From Nostoc sp. UHCC 0702 (GTDB lineage: Bacteria > Cyanobacteriota > Cyanobacteriia > Cyanobacteriales > Nostocaceae): DNA of 64,000 bases. Shown here one piece after another: positions 27,708-36,103 of the stretch. The notes under the pieces were generated by a model, which saw nothing but the letters and a program-made list of their open reading frames with translations, made no database searches and was not told where the DNA came from. The stretch lies in assembly GCA_017164015.1 (NCBI GenBank), contig CP071065.1, positions 6,477,501-6,541,500 of the forward strand, written 5' to 3'. A program made the position numbers and the translations under genes. Numbering within the stretch: position 1 is the first letter of the stretch; the number at the start of each line of letters is the position of its first letter.

Positions 27708-27920
27708 CCTCCTAAGCAGCAGTGGTCAGAACATTTTATTTGGTCTTTAGACGGTATCAAGATTTTAGGAACAACTCCAATAGGTCGTGCAACTTGTAAT
27801 CGGCTTGATATGAATGATGAACGTCATGGTAATGGGTTCATTCAGAAATCTCGGCGGCTTTGGGTGCAAGTTGGTTGGCATCCTCCACAGGCAGATCCGC
27901 GTCAGGAAAGAGAAAATTAA
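27708..27920 (+). pseudogene. C-terminal remnant of an HNH endonuclease-like gene
   Basis: A 70-codon frame without a start codon encodes SEHFIWSLDGIKILGTTPIGRATCNRLDMNDERH...RLWVQVGWHPP and ends in TAA. This is the C-terminal part of a cyanobacterial HNH-type protein family I recognise; the catalytic N-terminal part is missing. The sequence just upstream (about 27625-27705) is unrelated repeat-like DNA that probably replaced it. Confidence 0.6.
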
Positions 27921-28036
27921 TTGAGTGAGAAATGTGCGATCGCCTACTTTATAATCAGGTGAGTTGTGAATATTGTCACTTCGCCAGGGCTAGGTGCTAA
28001 AGTTGTGCATTAGCAAAAATTAGAAAACATTGACAC

Positions 28037-28065
28037 AAGCCCAACTTTTTAAAAAAGTCGGGCTT
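28037..28065. terminator. Hairpin after the small gene at 28077
   Basis: AAGCCC-A-ACTTTTT pairs with AAAAAAGT-C-GGGCTT. It sits 12 bases after the stop of the minus-strand gene at 28077-28301. The tail has few T, so terminator function is only probable. Confidence 0.5.
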
Positions 28066-28076
28066 CTAATTTCAAG

Positions 28077-28301
28077 TTATGAAACTGAAATCTGGCGGAT
28101 TAAAATACTCATCACTTCGTCAGAGTCGCCAATTGGTTGTAGTGGACTCCAATCTCCGACGTTTGCGTAGCCAATCATCTGTAAAAAATGAATTGTGCTG
28201 GTGACAGCTTTGGGAGAACCAATTAATACATGTTTAATTCGTCCTCTTTTTGGCGATGGCTTTTGAGTTTGATCATCTGAGAAGTTTTTTTCTTGTGCCA
28301 T
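28077..28301 (-). CDS. Small conserved hypothetical protein
   Basis: A 74-residue protein: a polar, basic N-terminus (QKPSPKRGRIKHVLIGSPKAV) followed by STIHFLQMIGYANVGDWSPLQPI, a pattern I associate with short conserved cyanobacterial proteins of unknown function. No catalytic motif. Isolated between gene remnants and repeat arrays. Confidence 0.6.
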   Translation of the reverse strand: MAQEKNFSDDQTQKPSPKRGRIKHVLIGSPKAVTSTIHFLQMIGYANVGDWSPLQPIGDSDEVMSILIRQISVS

Positions 28302-28489
28302 GATTAAGTTAGCTCCTAATTAAGGGGTAGAGAAGGCGATTGCGAACTCTTGGTCGGAGGCGATCGCCTTTCTCATGCTTACTATAATAAAGTATAATTT
28401 TATACTTTTCAATTACTATTGCAAAAAATTTTTGCAACAAATTTCCCCTGCTCTTCTGCTGCGTTAATGATAGGTTTTTAAAACTCATT

Positions 28490-28730
28490 TGTTATTTCGG
28501 CGAACGCAATTGTTATTTCGGCGAACGCAATTGTTATTTCGGCGAACGCAATTGTTATTTCGGCGAACTCAATTGTTATTTCGGCGAACTCAATTGTTAT
28601 TTCGGCGAACGCAATTGTGATTTCGGCGAACGCAAAAGCTATTTCGGCGAACGCAATTGTTATTTCGGCGAACGCAATTGTTATTTTGGCGAACTCAATT
28701 GTTATTTCGGCGATCGCAATTGTTAAGTAG
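28490..28730. repeat. 21-bp tandem array, about 11 copies
   Basis: The unit is TTATTTCGGCGAACGCAATTG. Most copies are identical; variants change GAACGC to GAACTC, GATCGC (a HIP1-like core) or alter one or two bases. There are no spacers, so it is not CRISPR. One frame is open through the array (AIVISAN heptapeptide), but it has no start codon at its beginning and stops right after. Confidence 0.9.
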
Positions 28731-28753
28731 TCAGACAGAATTAATTACACACT

Positions 28754-28859
28754 GTCATTGCGAATGGAGCGAAGCGAAATGTAGGCGAAGCCTTCCCGAA
28801 GGGTAGCAATCGCAAAGGCTTGTGATTGCTTCGCTCCACTTCGTTGCGATCGCAATGAC
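28754..28859. repeat. Inverted repeat cassette ending GTCATTGCGA/GCAATGAC
   Basis: The ends GTCATTGCGA and TCGCAATGAC are reverse complements, and GGAGCGAAGCGAA pairs imperfectly with TTCGCTCCACTTCG. A noncoding mobile-like cassette of a type frequent in cyanobacterial intergenic DNA. Confidence 0.7.
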
Positions 28860-28918
28860 GTATCATAAGTAATTTGGCGGGCATGATATCACCCCATCGC
28901 CCCCGGATTACCGTACAT

Positions 28919-31900
28919 CTACTCTCCCCGTAATTTCTTCAATTCCTCTGGTGTAAACGGATTCTTCCCTGACCGTAACTTGTTCACCCAGCCTTGCCGT
29001 TGCGCCTTATATTCAGGATAGTTAGTCGATTTGATAAATGCTTCAAAATCTTCTATAGCACCTTGATTATCGCCAGTTAGCGCCCTTGCCAAACCGCGAC
29101 TATCTTGAATATATCCATGTTGAGGTGCAAGAGAAACTGCTTTTTCACAAGCATCTTTGACTACATCTTTAGCATAACCGCGTAAGCTACCTTCCCTACA
29201 CAGGCTGTTCCAAGAATCAGCTAGAGTTTCTTTTGTTGGTTGTAACTTTTCAATTTGTTGATAGACTGCAATAGCTTTGGTGAAATCATTCTGCTTTAAA
29301 TGTTCTTCCGCTTGAGAAATCAAAGCCCATGCAGTCAAGTTTTTAGCAGTGGCTTCGGCATTATTTTGTAAGCCATCTGTTCTAGGTTCTAGGTCAATTT
29401 TTGCGTCTAGTTGCTGGGCTTGTTTAAATTTGGTGACTGCCTCAGACAAATCAGCTTGATTTGCTAATTCTGTACCTTGAGTCACTAATACTTTACTCAC
29501 AAATTTCTTTGCAACAACTTCGGCATTATTTTGTAACCCATCGGTGTCAGGTTCTAAGTCAATTTTTGCATCTAATTGCTGGGCTTGTTTAAATTTGGAA
29601 ACTGCCTCAGAAAAATTAGCTTCATCTGCAAGTTTTCTGCCTTCAAACCATAATAAAAGCGATTTGGCTTTCACCTGTGGATTAATTTCTAACTTGGAGT
29701 TCCATTTTTTAGCCTTTTCAAACTTAGTCACTGCATCTTCATAGTTACCCTCTCTAGCTAACTTCTGACCTAAAGCAACCATTGCGGGTTCTGCTGCCAA
29801 TAAAAGAGATTTATCCTTTTGGCAAACTTCTAGTTTTTCTAAAGACTCTGGATGGCTAAGCAAATAAGTTCGTAACCTCACGCACCCCCGTGACAATAAA
29901 TCATCTAAATCCGTGTACCAGAGTTTGATGGTCTTGTCGTCACTTGCAGAAGCGATGGTTTTGCCGTCACTGCTTATGGCTACGCTAAAGACGTAGGAAC
30001 TATGTCCAGTGAGGGTGCGAATGAGTTTACCCGTGGCAGTGTTCCAGAGTTTGATGGTGTTGTCCCCACTTGCAGAAGCGATAATTTTGCCGTCACTGCT
30101 TATGGCTACGCCGTAGACTGGGCCACTATGTCCAGTGAGAGTGCGAATGAGTTTACCTGTGGCAGTGTCCCAGAGTTTGATAGTATTGTCCCCACTGTCA
30201 GAAGCAATAGTTTTGCCGTCACTGCTTATGGCTACGCCCAAGAGTTGGTTACTTTGTCCAGTGAGGGTGCGAATTATTTTACCTGTGGCAGTGTCCCAGA
30301 GTTTGATGGTCTTGTCCCTACTTGCAGAAGCAATGGTTTTGCCGTCACTGCTGAATGCTACGCCACTGACTAGGGCACTATGTCCAGTGAGGGTGCGAAT
30401 TATTTTACCTGTGGCAGTGTCCCAGAGTTTGATGGTGCTGTCGTTACTTGCAGAAGCAATGGTTTTGCCATCACTGCTTATGGCTACGTCACCGACTGGG
30501 GCACTATGTCCAGTGAGGGTGCGAATGAGTTTACCTGTGGCAGTGTCCCAGAGTTTGATGGTCTTGTCGTCACTTGCAGAAGCGATGGTTTTGCCGTCAC
30601 TGCTTATGGCTACGCCGTAGCCTGAGACACTATGTTCAGTAAGGGTGCGAATGAGTTTACCTGTAGCAGTGTCCCAGAGTTTGATGGTGCTGTCGTTACT
30701 TGCAGAAGCAATGGTTTTGCCATCACTGCTGAAAGCTACTCTCAAGACTTGGTTATTATGTCCAGTCAGGGTGCGAATGAGTTTACCTGGGGCAGTGTCC
30801 CAGAGTTTGATGGTCTTGTCTAAACTTGCAGAAGCAATGGTTTTGCCGTCACTGCTGAAAGCTATGCTACTGACTGGGGCATTATGTCCAGTGAGGGTGC
30901 GAATTAGTTTACCTGTAGCAGTGTCCCAGAGTTTGATGGTCTTGTCCACACTTGCAGAAGCGATGGTTTTGCCGTCACTGCTGAATGCTACGCCAAAGAC
31001 GTAGGAACTATGTCCAGTGAGGGTGCGAATGAGTTTACCCGTGGCAGTATCCCAGAGTTTGATGGTCTTGTCGTCACTTGCAGAAGCAATGGTTTTGCCG
31101 TCACTGCTTATGGCTACACCACTAACTAAGGCACTATGTCCAGTAAGGGTGCGAATTAGTTTACCCGTGGCAGTGTCCCAAAGTTTGATAGTCTTGTCGT
31201 CACTTGCAGAAGCAATGGTTTTACCGTCACTGCTTATGGCTACGCCACTGACTGGGGAAGCGGCACTATATCCAGTAAAGGTGCGAATTAGTTTACCTGT
31301 GGCAGTGTCCCAGAGTTTGATGGTCTTGTCTAAACTTGCAGAAGCAATAGTTTTGCCGTCACTGCTGAAGGCTATACCACTGACTGAGGCACTATGTCCA
31401 GTAAGGGTGCGAATTATTTTACCTGTGGCAGTGTCCCAGAGTTTGATGGTCTTGTCGTTACTTGCAGAAGCAATGGTTTTGCCATCACTGCTGATGGCTA
31501 CGCCGTAGACTGAGGCACTATGTCCAGTGAGGGTGCGAATTAGTTTACCTGTGGCAGTGTCCCAGAGCTTGATAGTCTTGTCCCAACTTGCAGAAGCGAT
31601 GGTTTTGCCGTCACTGCTTATGGCTACGCTGTAGACTTGGGAACTATGTCCTTCTAAAGTATTTTTTTCTTGAATCTCCGCTAAGATATCTTGAATGCTG
31701 AAAATAGGACTAAAAGCTGGGTAATCCACGAAAGAGTGTTTATGCTTCACCAACTGCTTCAAGGTTTGCCCTGCCTGCATCGCTATTACTAAGCCATCAT
31801 TTTGGTTCAATTTAAATCTTTCTAAGGCATAGTTACCCTCCTGTTCCACTTCAATAGCTGTAAAAGCCCTTTTGCTTTCTTGTGCTGTCAGCCATGCTAC

Positions 31901-33211
31901 TCCTATCGCCCCCAATAGCGATACCCCCAAAATTGCAGCGCCAATGTAAGTTTGTCGTCGCGCTTTACGTTGCGCTTGTTCTAATATCTGTTTTGCCTGT
32001 CTCTCAGCATCCAAAGCAATTTGGACTTGTTGCTTGTCTAACTCCTGACTAGCAGCTAAAAACTGATAATCCACATCGCTTAAGCTTTTATCTGTTGCCC
32101 AGGTTTGGGCATCTTCCAAGGCTTGTCCGCGCAACAGCCAAGATTCATCTTTATTTACAACCCATGCTTCTAATGCTTCTCCATAAGGTCGTAAATTTGC
32201 CAATGCCTTGGCTACCCACTCTTGATTAAATACAGATTTGTAAATTTGGTTATAAACTCTTAACTTTCCCTGCTGCTTGACTACTAAACCCGATAACCGC
32301 AGTTCGATTTGCTCAAAACTATCATCACTTGTAACTTCTGTCTGTTGCAAAATTTGCTGATATAATCCCAGCAACCGACTGGCACGTTGTTGATTAACTA
32401 GCAAGCGATCGCGTATCGTCTTTAAATGCTCTGGTTCATCCTGTGATTCCCAATTGTTAATAAGGTGCGATCGCACTAATTCCTCAACTTTCCCCGCCTG
32501 CATCCCCTGGCGAATCAACTCACAAAGCTTCTGTGTTAGAAAAGGTTGCCCGCCTGTCCAAGCCAACACCTCACGCAGCACCGCCTGGGGATCGCTTTGC
32601 CCTACTAATCCTGGGGCTAATGGTTCGACTTCATCGACTTGAAAACCGTTGAGTTCAATCGCACGACCAATATTAAAAGGTGTGCGCCTTTTATCGGCAA
32701 TCAAATCTGAAGGTGTCACTACACCAACCAGGGCGAAGGTCAGGCGTTTGTATACTGGTTGATCGGCACGCTGGTTATAACAGTCTCGAATTAAGGCAAA
32801 AAAGTCGTCAGTCGCAAAATTCAAACTGAGAACGCTGTCGATTTCATCTACAAAAACGACAATGGGTTGCGAAACTTCAACCAGCAGAACTTCTTCAAAA
32901 AATTCGCTCAATCGCTGTAATGGAGAAAGATGATCGCGATCGCGCCACCAACTTCTTAAGTTAAACTTGTTTGCAAGCTCAAAACTACTCACCAAAATCC
33001 GCACTACACCTGCATACCATTGATCTGGTGTAACCTGCTGGCTACCAATTTTTGTTAAGTCAATTGCAGCACAGGCAATGTCTTCCTTTTGCAGGCGTTG
33101 CATTGTTTGCACTCGCAAGCTAGATTTGCCCATCTGCCGCGAATTCAAAACGTAACAGAAATCGCCAGCCTTCAACGCTTCATACAAATCTGTGTCTGCT
33201 TGACGCACCAC
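28919..33211 (-). CDS. AAA-like NTPase with 14 WD40 repeats and helical C-terminus
   Basis: A 1430-residue protein as opened from GTG 33211. Order: AAA-like P-loop domain (LNSRQMGKSS, Lys29; IVVFVDEIDSVL as Walker B), a helical linker, one membrane helix (GAAILGVSLLGAIGVAWLT), 14 WD40 repeats of 42 residues (two seven-blade propellers), and TPR-like helical repeats (KLAREGNYEDAVTKFEKA). The domain set is that of NTP-dependent conflict or signalling proteins in filamentous cyanobacteria. The family N-terminus (AYEYQVGGSLPVNAPSY) is encoded upstream of GTG 33211. It belongs to a frame whose ATG at 33427 overlaps the stop of the previous gene but is cut by TAA at 33320-33322 inside a 72-bp repeat. 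Translation may start at GTG 33211/33214 at a lower rate, or the gene may be impaired. Confidence 0.8.
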   Translation of the reverse strand: MVRQADTDLYEALKAGDFCYVLNSRQMGKSSLRVQTMQRLQKEDIACAAIDLTKIGSQQVTPDQWYAGVVRILVSSFELANKFNLRSWWRDRDHLSPLQRLSEFFEEVLLVEVSQPIVVFVDEIDSVLSLNFATDDFFALIRDCYNQRADQPVYKRLTFALVGVVTPSDLIADKRRTPFNIGRAIELNGFQVDEVEPLAPGLVGQSDPQAVLREVLAWTGGQPFLTQKLCELIRQGMQAGKVEELVRSHLINNWESQDEPEHLKTIRDRLLVNQQRASRLLGLYQQILQQTEVTSDDSFEQIELRLSGLVVKQQGKLRVYNQIYKSVFNQEWVAKALANLRPYGEALEAWVVNKDESWLLRGQALEDAQTWATDKSLSDVDYQFLAASQELDKQQVQIALDAERQAKQILEQAQRKARRQTYIGAAILGVSLLGAIGVAWLTAQESKRAFTAIEVEQEGNYALERFKLNQNDGLVIAMQAGQTLKQLVKHKHSFVDYPAFSPIFSIQDILAEIQEKNTLEGHSSQVYSVAISSDGKTIASASWDKTIKLWDTATGKLIRTLTGHSASVYGVAISSDGKTIASASNDKTIKLWDTATGKIIRTLTGHSASVSGIAFSSDGKTIASASLDKTIKLWDTATGKLIRTFTGYSAASPVSGVAISSDGKTIASASDDKTIKLWDTATGKLIRTLTGHSALVSGVAISSDGKTIASASDDKTIKLWDTATGKLIRTLTGHSSYVFGVAFSSDGKTIASASVDKTIKLWDTATGKLIRTLTGHNAPVSSIAFSSDGKTIASASLDKTIKLWDTAPGKLIRTLTGHNNQVLRVAFSSDGKTIASASNDSTIKLWDTATGKLIRTLTEHSVSGYGVAISSDGKTIASASDDKTIKLWDTATGKLIRTLTGHSAPVGDVAISSDGKTIASASNDSTIKLWDTATGKIIRTLTGHSALVSGVAFSSDGKTIASASRDKTIKLWDTATGKIIRTLTGQSNQLLGVAISSDGKTIASDSGDNTIKLWDTATGKLIRTLTGHSGPVYGVAISSDGKIIASASGDNTIKLWNTATGKLIRTLTGHSSYVFSVAISSDGKTIASASDDKTIKLWYTDLDDLLSRGCVRLRTYLLSHPESLEKLEVCQKDKSLLLAAEPAMVALGQKLAREGNYEDAVTKFEKAKKWNSKLEINPQVKAKSLLLWFEGRKLADEANFSEAVSKFKQAQQLDAKIDLEPDTDGLQNNAEVVAKKFVSKVLVTQGTELANQADLSEAVTKFKQAQQLDAKIDLEPRTDGLQNNAEATAKNLTAWALISQAEEHLKQNDFTKAIAVYQQIEKLQPTKETLADSWNSLCREGSLRGYAKDVVKDACEKAVSLAPQHGYIQDSRGLARALTGDNQGAIEDFEAFIKSTNYPEYKAQRQGWVNKLRSGKNPFTPEELKKLRGE

Positions 33212-33246
33212 ATAACTAGGGGCATTTACTGGTAAACTCCCCCCGA

Positions 33247-33418
33247 CTTGATATTCGTAGGCTGGGTTTGGTGCATAATTCGTAATTCGTAAGTCGTAAT
33301 TCGTAATTGACCCCCTGACTTAATATTCGTAGGCTGGGTTTGGTGCATAATTCGTAATTCGTGAGTCGTAATTCGTAATTGACCCCCTGACTTGATATTC
33401 GTAGGCTGGGTTTGGTGC
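33247..33418. repeat. 72-bp tandem repeat inside the 5' end of the WD40 gene
   Basis: The words CTTGATATTCGTAGGCTGGG start at 33247 (CTTGATATT), 33319 (CTTAATATT) and 33391 (CTTGATATT), spaced exactly 72 bases. Each unit contains the codons for NPAYEYQ plus an AATTCGTAATTCGT filler of the kind seen between genes. Because 72 is a multiple of three the frame is kept, but the middle copy has TAA in place of CAA on the coding strand. Confidence 0.88.
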
Positions 33419-33426
33419 TGCGTTCA

Positions 33427-35562
33427 TTAATTGACTCTCAGGCGATCGCGGAAATATTGACGATACAAATCGCAACGCGGCGTGACATCATTTCCTTGCT
33501 GTTGTAGTAAGCCCATGCTGAGTAATTTAAAGCATTCTATCGAATCCAAGCGAACGGGGCTACTAGTGGCAACTACTTTTTTAATTGCAGCTGCTAATTC
33601 TGGACGCTGTTCTAAATTCCACAAATGCCTTCGTAAATGGTCGCTATAAGGCCCCGCTTCTGTGGGTGCTTTTTGTAAAAGCAAATCAAGGGTAATATCT
33701 TTTCTGGCAATGCGATAAAGTGCCACCCGTACAAGATAAGGATGCCCCCCTACCATTGCCATTAACTGTTCAACTTTGGTAAAACTCCAATTAAGGCCAT
33801 GCCTTTGTGCTAAATCCAAAACTTGTTGGGCATTAAACTCTGGTAATTCAATTGGCAAGCCTACGTTAAACGGCGATTGGTTAATATTCAACGGAATATA
33901 AACTTCAGTCGAATGCACCACGACTAACCGCAGTTTCTTCCAAATCTCCCGATTTTTTGCATCTTCATGCCAAGCGCGTAACAGTCCAAAAAAATCGCCA
34001 GCAATTTCGGGATATTGAAACACACAATCAACTTCATCTAATCCCAGCACCAACGGTTGGTTGATTTCTGCTAGGAGATAGTCTTCAAAATAAGCAGTGC
34101 AGTTATCTTTACTACCAAAAATTTCGTCCCAGTAATCTGTTAATTTGTTGGGTATCCTTAACCTGCGTCCGACACTGGCACAAAACCACCGCAGAAACTT
34201 GTCCAAATCAGCGAAAACTTTCCCATCCGCTAACTGAAAGCTCAAAGGTACAGTTAAATAATCTTGTTGTGAAGCTTGATGAAGAATCCGCGCCATCAGG
34301 GAAGTTTTACCCATCTGTCGGGGTGCTTTAATGCGGATGAGAGAACCTGGCTTGAAAATTGCTTCGTGACAGCGAGACTCAATAGGAGGACGTTCAATAT
34401 AAAACTGTGAGGCTAAATCTACCTGTCCTTCAGGTAACTCTGGTTCTGCCACTGGCATAGGTGGATTTGCAGGCAGAAGGATAATATTTTCCTCTGTCTC
34501 AGTGGTGAGTTCTTTAACTTCCTCACTACCTGCCAGTAAACTCAAAACTTCGTGTAAAATTCTAGAAGTATCGGCAGAAGACTTCCATTCTCGCTGCTGA
34601 ATCTGATTTAAATATCCCCGCAAATCATAATTAAGTGGTTGATTCCAGGGAAAGTTGACGCGAATCGGCAAAATCGTCGGTTTATGTTCTGAACGTAAAT
34701 CTTGTAACTGTTTTGCCCGTCTCACCTCTTCTGTCACCATTTCACTAGTGGCTGATTGTGGAGACAACAGCAGTAAGAAATAATCACATTGTTCTAATTC
34801 TCTATCAATGCGTTTAGACCAGTTTTCTCCTAAACGAATACTCTCCCCCGCCATGAATGCTTGATGTCCAGCAGCTTTGATAGCTTCGTAGAAATGCTGG
34901 GCAAGGCTTAAATCTGGATCTTGACTGCGATAGCTGATGAAAACTCTGGCAGTTTTGCTGGCTGGTGGTAACGGTGGCACATGGGGATGTTTATCAACAA
35001 ATGTGGACAAATTTGACCATTTTTCTAATACTGTTGATAGTGGCAGAGCCAATGCACCTTCTGTATTGTCGTAAGCCGCAATTAAGCCAATGACTGCTTG
35101 AGTTTCAGCGTCAAACACAGGCGAACCACTGTAACCCCCTTGTACCTGTTGGGAATTTGCTTTGACACGCAATCGCAGCATTGGTAAGTTGCCAAATTCA
35201 AAATGGGAGTTAACATCAGTGATCGTGCCATCAATCGAAGCGCCTTGTTTAAAATCCATTCGTCCATAGCCAATAGACAAAAAACGATCCATTGGCTGAA
35301 ATTCTAAAGATAAAGGTGCTGAATCACCTTGATATCCAGGTAATTGCAAGATGGCAAAATCATCGTGAGTGCGATCGCCTAAATAAATTAACTCTACTTT
35401 GTGTCCATTGATTCGGACTTTTTCCCAACCACCAGCTGACTCAACTACATGGGCGCAGGTAAGTAAATGTCCTGTAGGTGAGACAAAAAAGCCCGTACCT
35501 TGGATATTACCTTCAACAGTAGCGATCGCCACTGTACAAGCCTTAACTAAATCCCAACTCAT
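33427..35562 (-). CDS. Trypsin-TIR-AAA multidomain protein
   Basis: A 711-residue protein with three modules. Residues 1-185: trypsin-like protease with an intact triad, His38 in LLTCAHVV, Asp68 in DDFAILQL, Ser145 in GGYSGSPV. Residues about 204-345: TIR domain (ARVFISYRSQDPDLS), with Glu277/278 in the region where NADase TIRs carry their catalytic Glu. Residues about 385-700: AAA-like NTPase, Walker A APRQMGKTS with Lys418, Walker B LVLGLDEVD. This combination is expected in intracellular sensing and self-killing or defence systems. Its stop overlaps the ATG of the WD40 gene (TAATG), showing original translational coupling; the Trypco1 gene lies 9 bases upstream. Confidence 0.87.
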   Translation of the reverse strand: MSWDLVKACTVAIATVEGNIQGTGFFVSPTGHLLTCAHVVESAGGWEKVRINGHKVELIYLGDRTHDDFAILQLPGYQGDSAPLSLEFQPMDRFLSIGYGRMDFKQGASIDGTITDVNSHFEFGNLPMLRLRVKANSQQVQGGYSGSPVFDAETQAVIGLIAAYDNTEGALALPLSTVLEKWSNLSTFVDKHPHVPPLPPASKTARVFISYRSQDPDLSLAQHFYEAIKAAGHQAFMAGESIRLGENWSKRIDRELEQCDYFLLLLSPQSATSEMVTEEVRRAKQLQDLRSEHKPTILPIRVNFPWNQPLNYDLRGYLNQIQQREWKSSADTSRILHEVLSLLAGSEEVKELTTETEENIILLPANPPMPVAEPELPEGQVDLASQFYIERPPIESRCHEAIFKPGSLIRIKAPRQMGKTSLMARILHQASQQDYLTVPLSFQLADGKVFADLDKFLRWFCASVGRRLRIPNKLTDYWDEIFGSKDNCTAYFEDYLLAEINQPLVLGLDEVDCVFQYPEIAGDFFGLLRAWHEDAKNREIWKKLRLVVVHSTEVYIPLNINQSPFNVGLPIELPEFNAQQVLDLAQRHGLNWSFTKVEQLMAMVGGHPYLVRVALYRIARKDITLDLLLQKAPTEAGPYSDHLRRHLWNLEQRPELAAAIKKVVATSSPVRLDSIECFKLLSMGLLQQQGNDVTPRCDLYRQYFRDRLRVN

Positions 35563-35571
35563 GAAAATTTG

Positions 35572-35916
35572 TTACTTGTTTTCTTCTGGTGACAATTTCC
35601 AAGTTATTTTCACCTTCAGTGATGCCTGCCCAGTGGATTCAACCACATAGACCGAACCTTTAGCAGTAAAATTTACTCCAAACTCAACTTCTGCGCTTAC
35701 GGGTTGCGATTCTTGCTGCAATGTACGAAATGCTTTTGTAATGGGACGACACCCGCGAATAATCAAATCTCTAACTGCATCGAAGCTTGCCTCTACTTTT
35801 TCCACAGGCAATTCACCAGTAGGTGCGACACGAACCACTGCTGTATCTGGTAACTCAACTGCTACCAAAATCGTGCCGCCATCTTCTGTATTCAGTTCTA
35901 AAAGTTTACGAGCCAT
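35572..35916 (-). CDS. Trypco1 (trypsin-co-occurring) domain protein
   Basis: A 114-residue beta-rich protein beginning KLLELNTEDGGTILVAVEL and ending VEFGVNFTAKGSVYVVESTGQASLKVKITWKL. This matches the small family named for occurring beside trypsin-like proteases in conflict operons; its role is thought to be regulatory or as a protease substrate, but is not established. It is the first gene of the three-gene minus-strand operon. Confidence 0.8.
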   Translation of the reverse strand: MARKLLELNTEDGGTILVAVELPDTAVVRVAPTGELPVEKVEASFDAVRDLIIRGCRPITKAFRTLQQESQPVSAEVEFGVNFTAKGSVYVVESTGQASLKVKITWKLSPEENK

Positions 35917-36103
35917 AATTTAATTAGCTTGGAGCCATATTTCAACAAGGAAAATTAAGTTTTTTTTAAATAAATTTATTTAAATTTTTAGATAAAGAAT
36001 TTTTATGACGAGAGAATTTACTTAAGGATAATAACTAAAAAAAATTATACTAGTAAACTAGTTTCGTTAGAAATTTATTTTTATTCCTATACCTTGCAAC
36101 TAC

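Noticed and set aside
28490..28730. CRISPR array
   Set aside because: The 21-bp units are directly joined with no unique spacers, and no cas genes are near.
29544..31508. Several long open frames on the plus strand over the WD40 gene
   Set aside because: They repeat with the 126-bp WD40 unit and are the antisense of it; openness is a by-product of the repeat.
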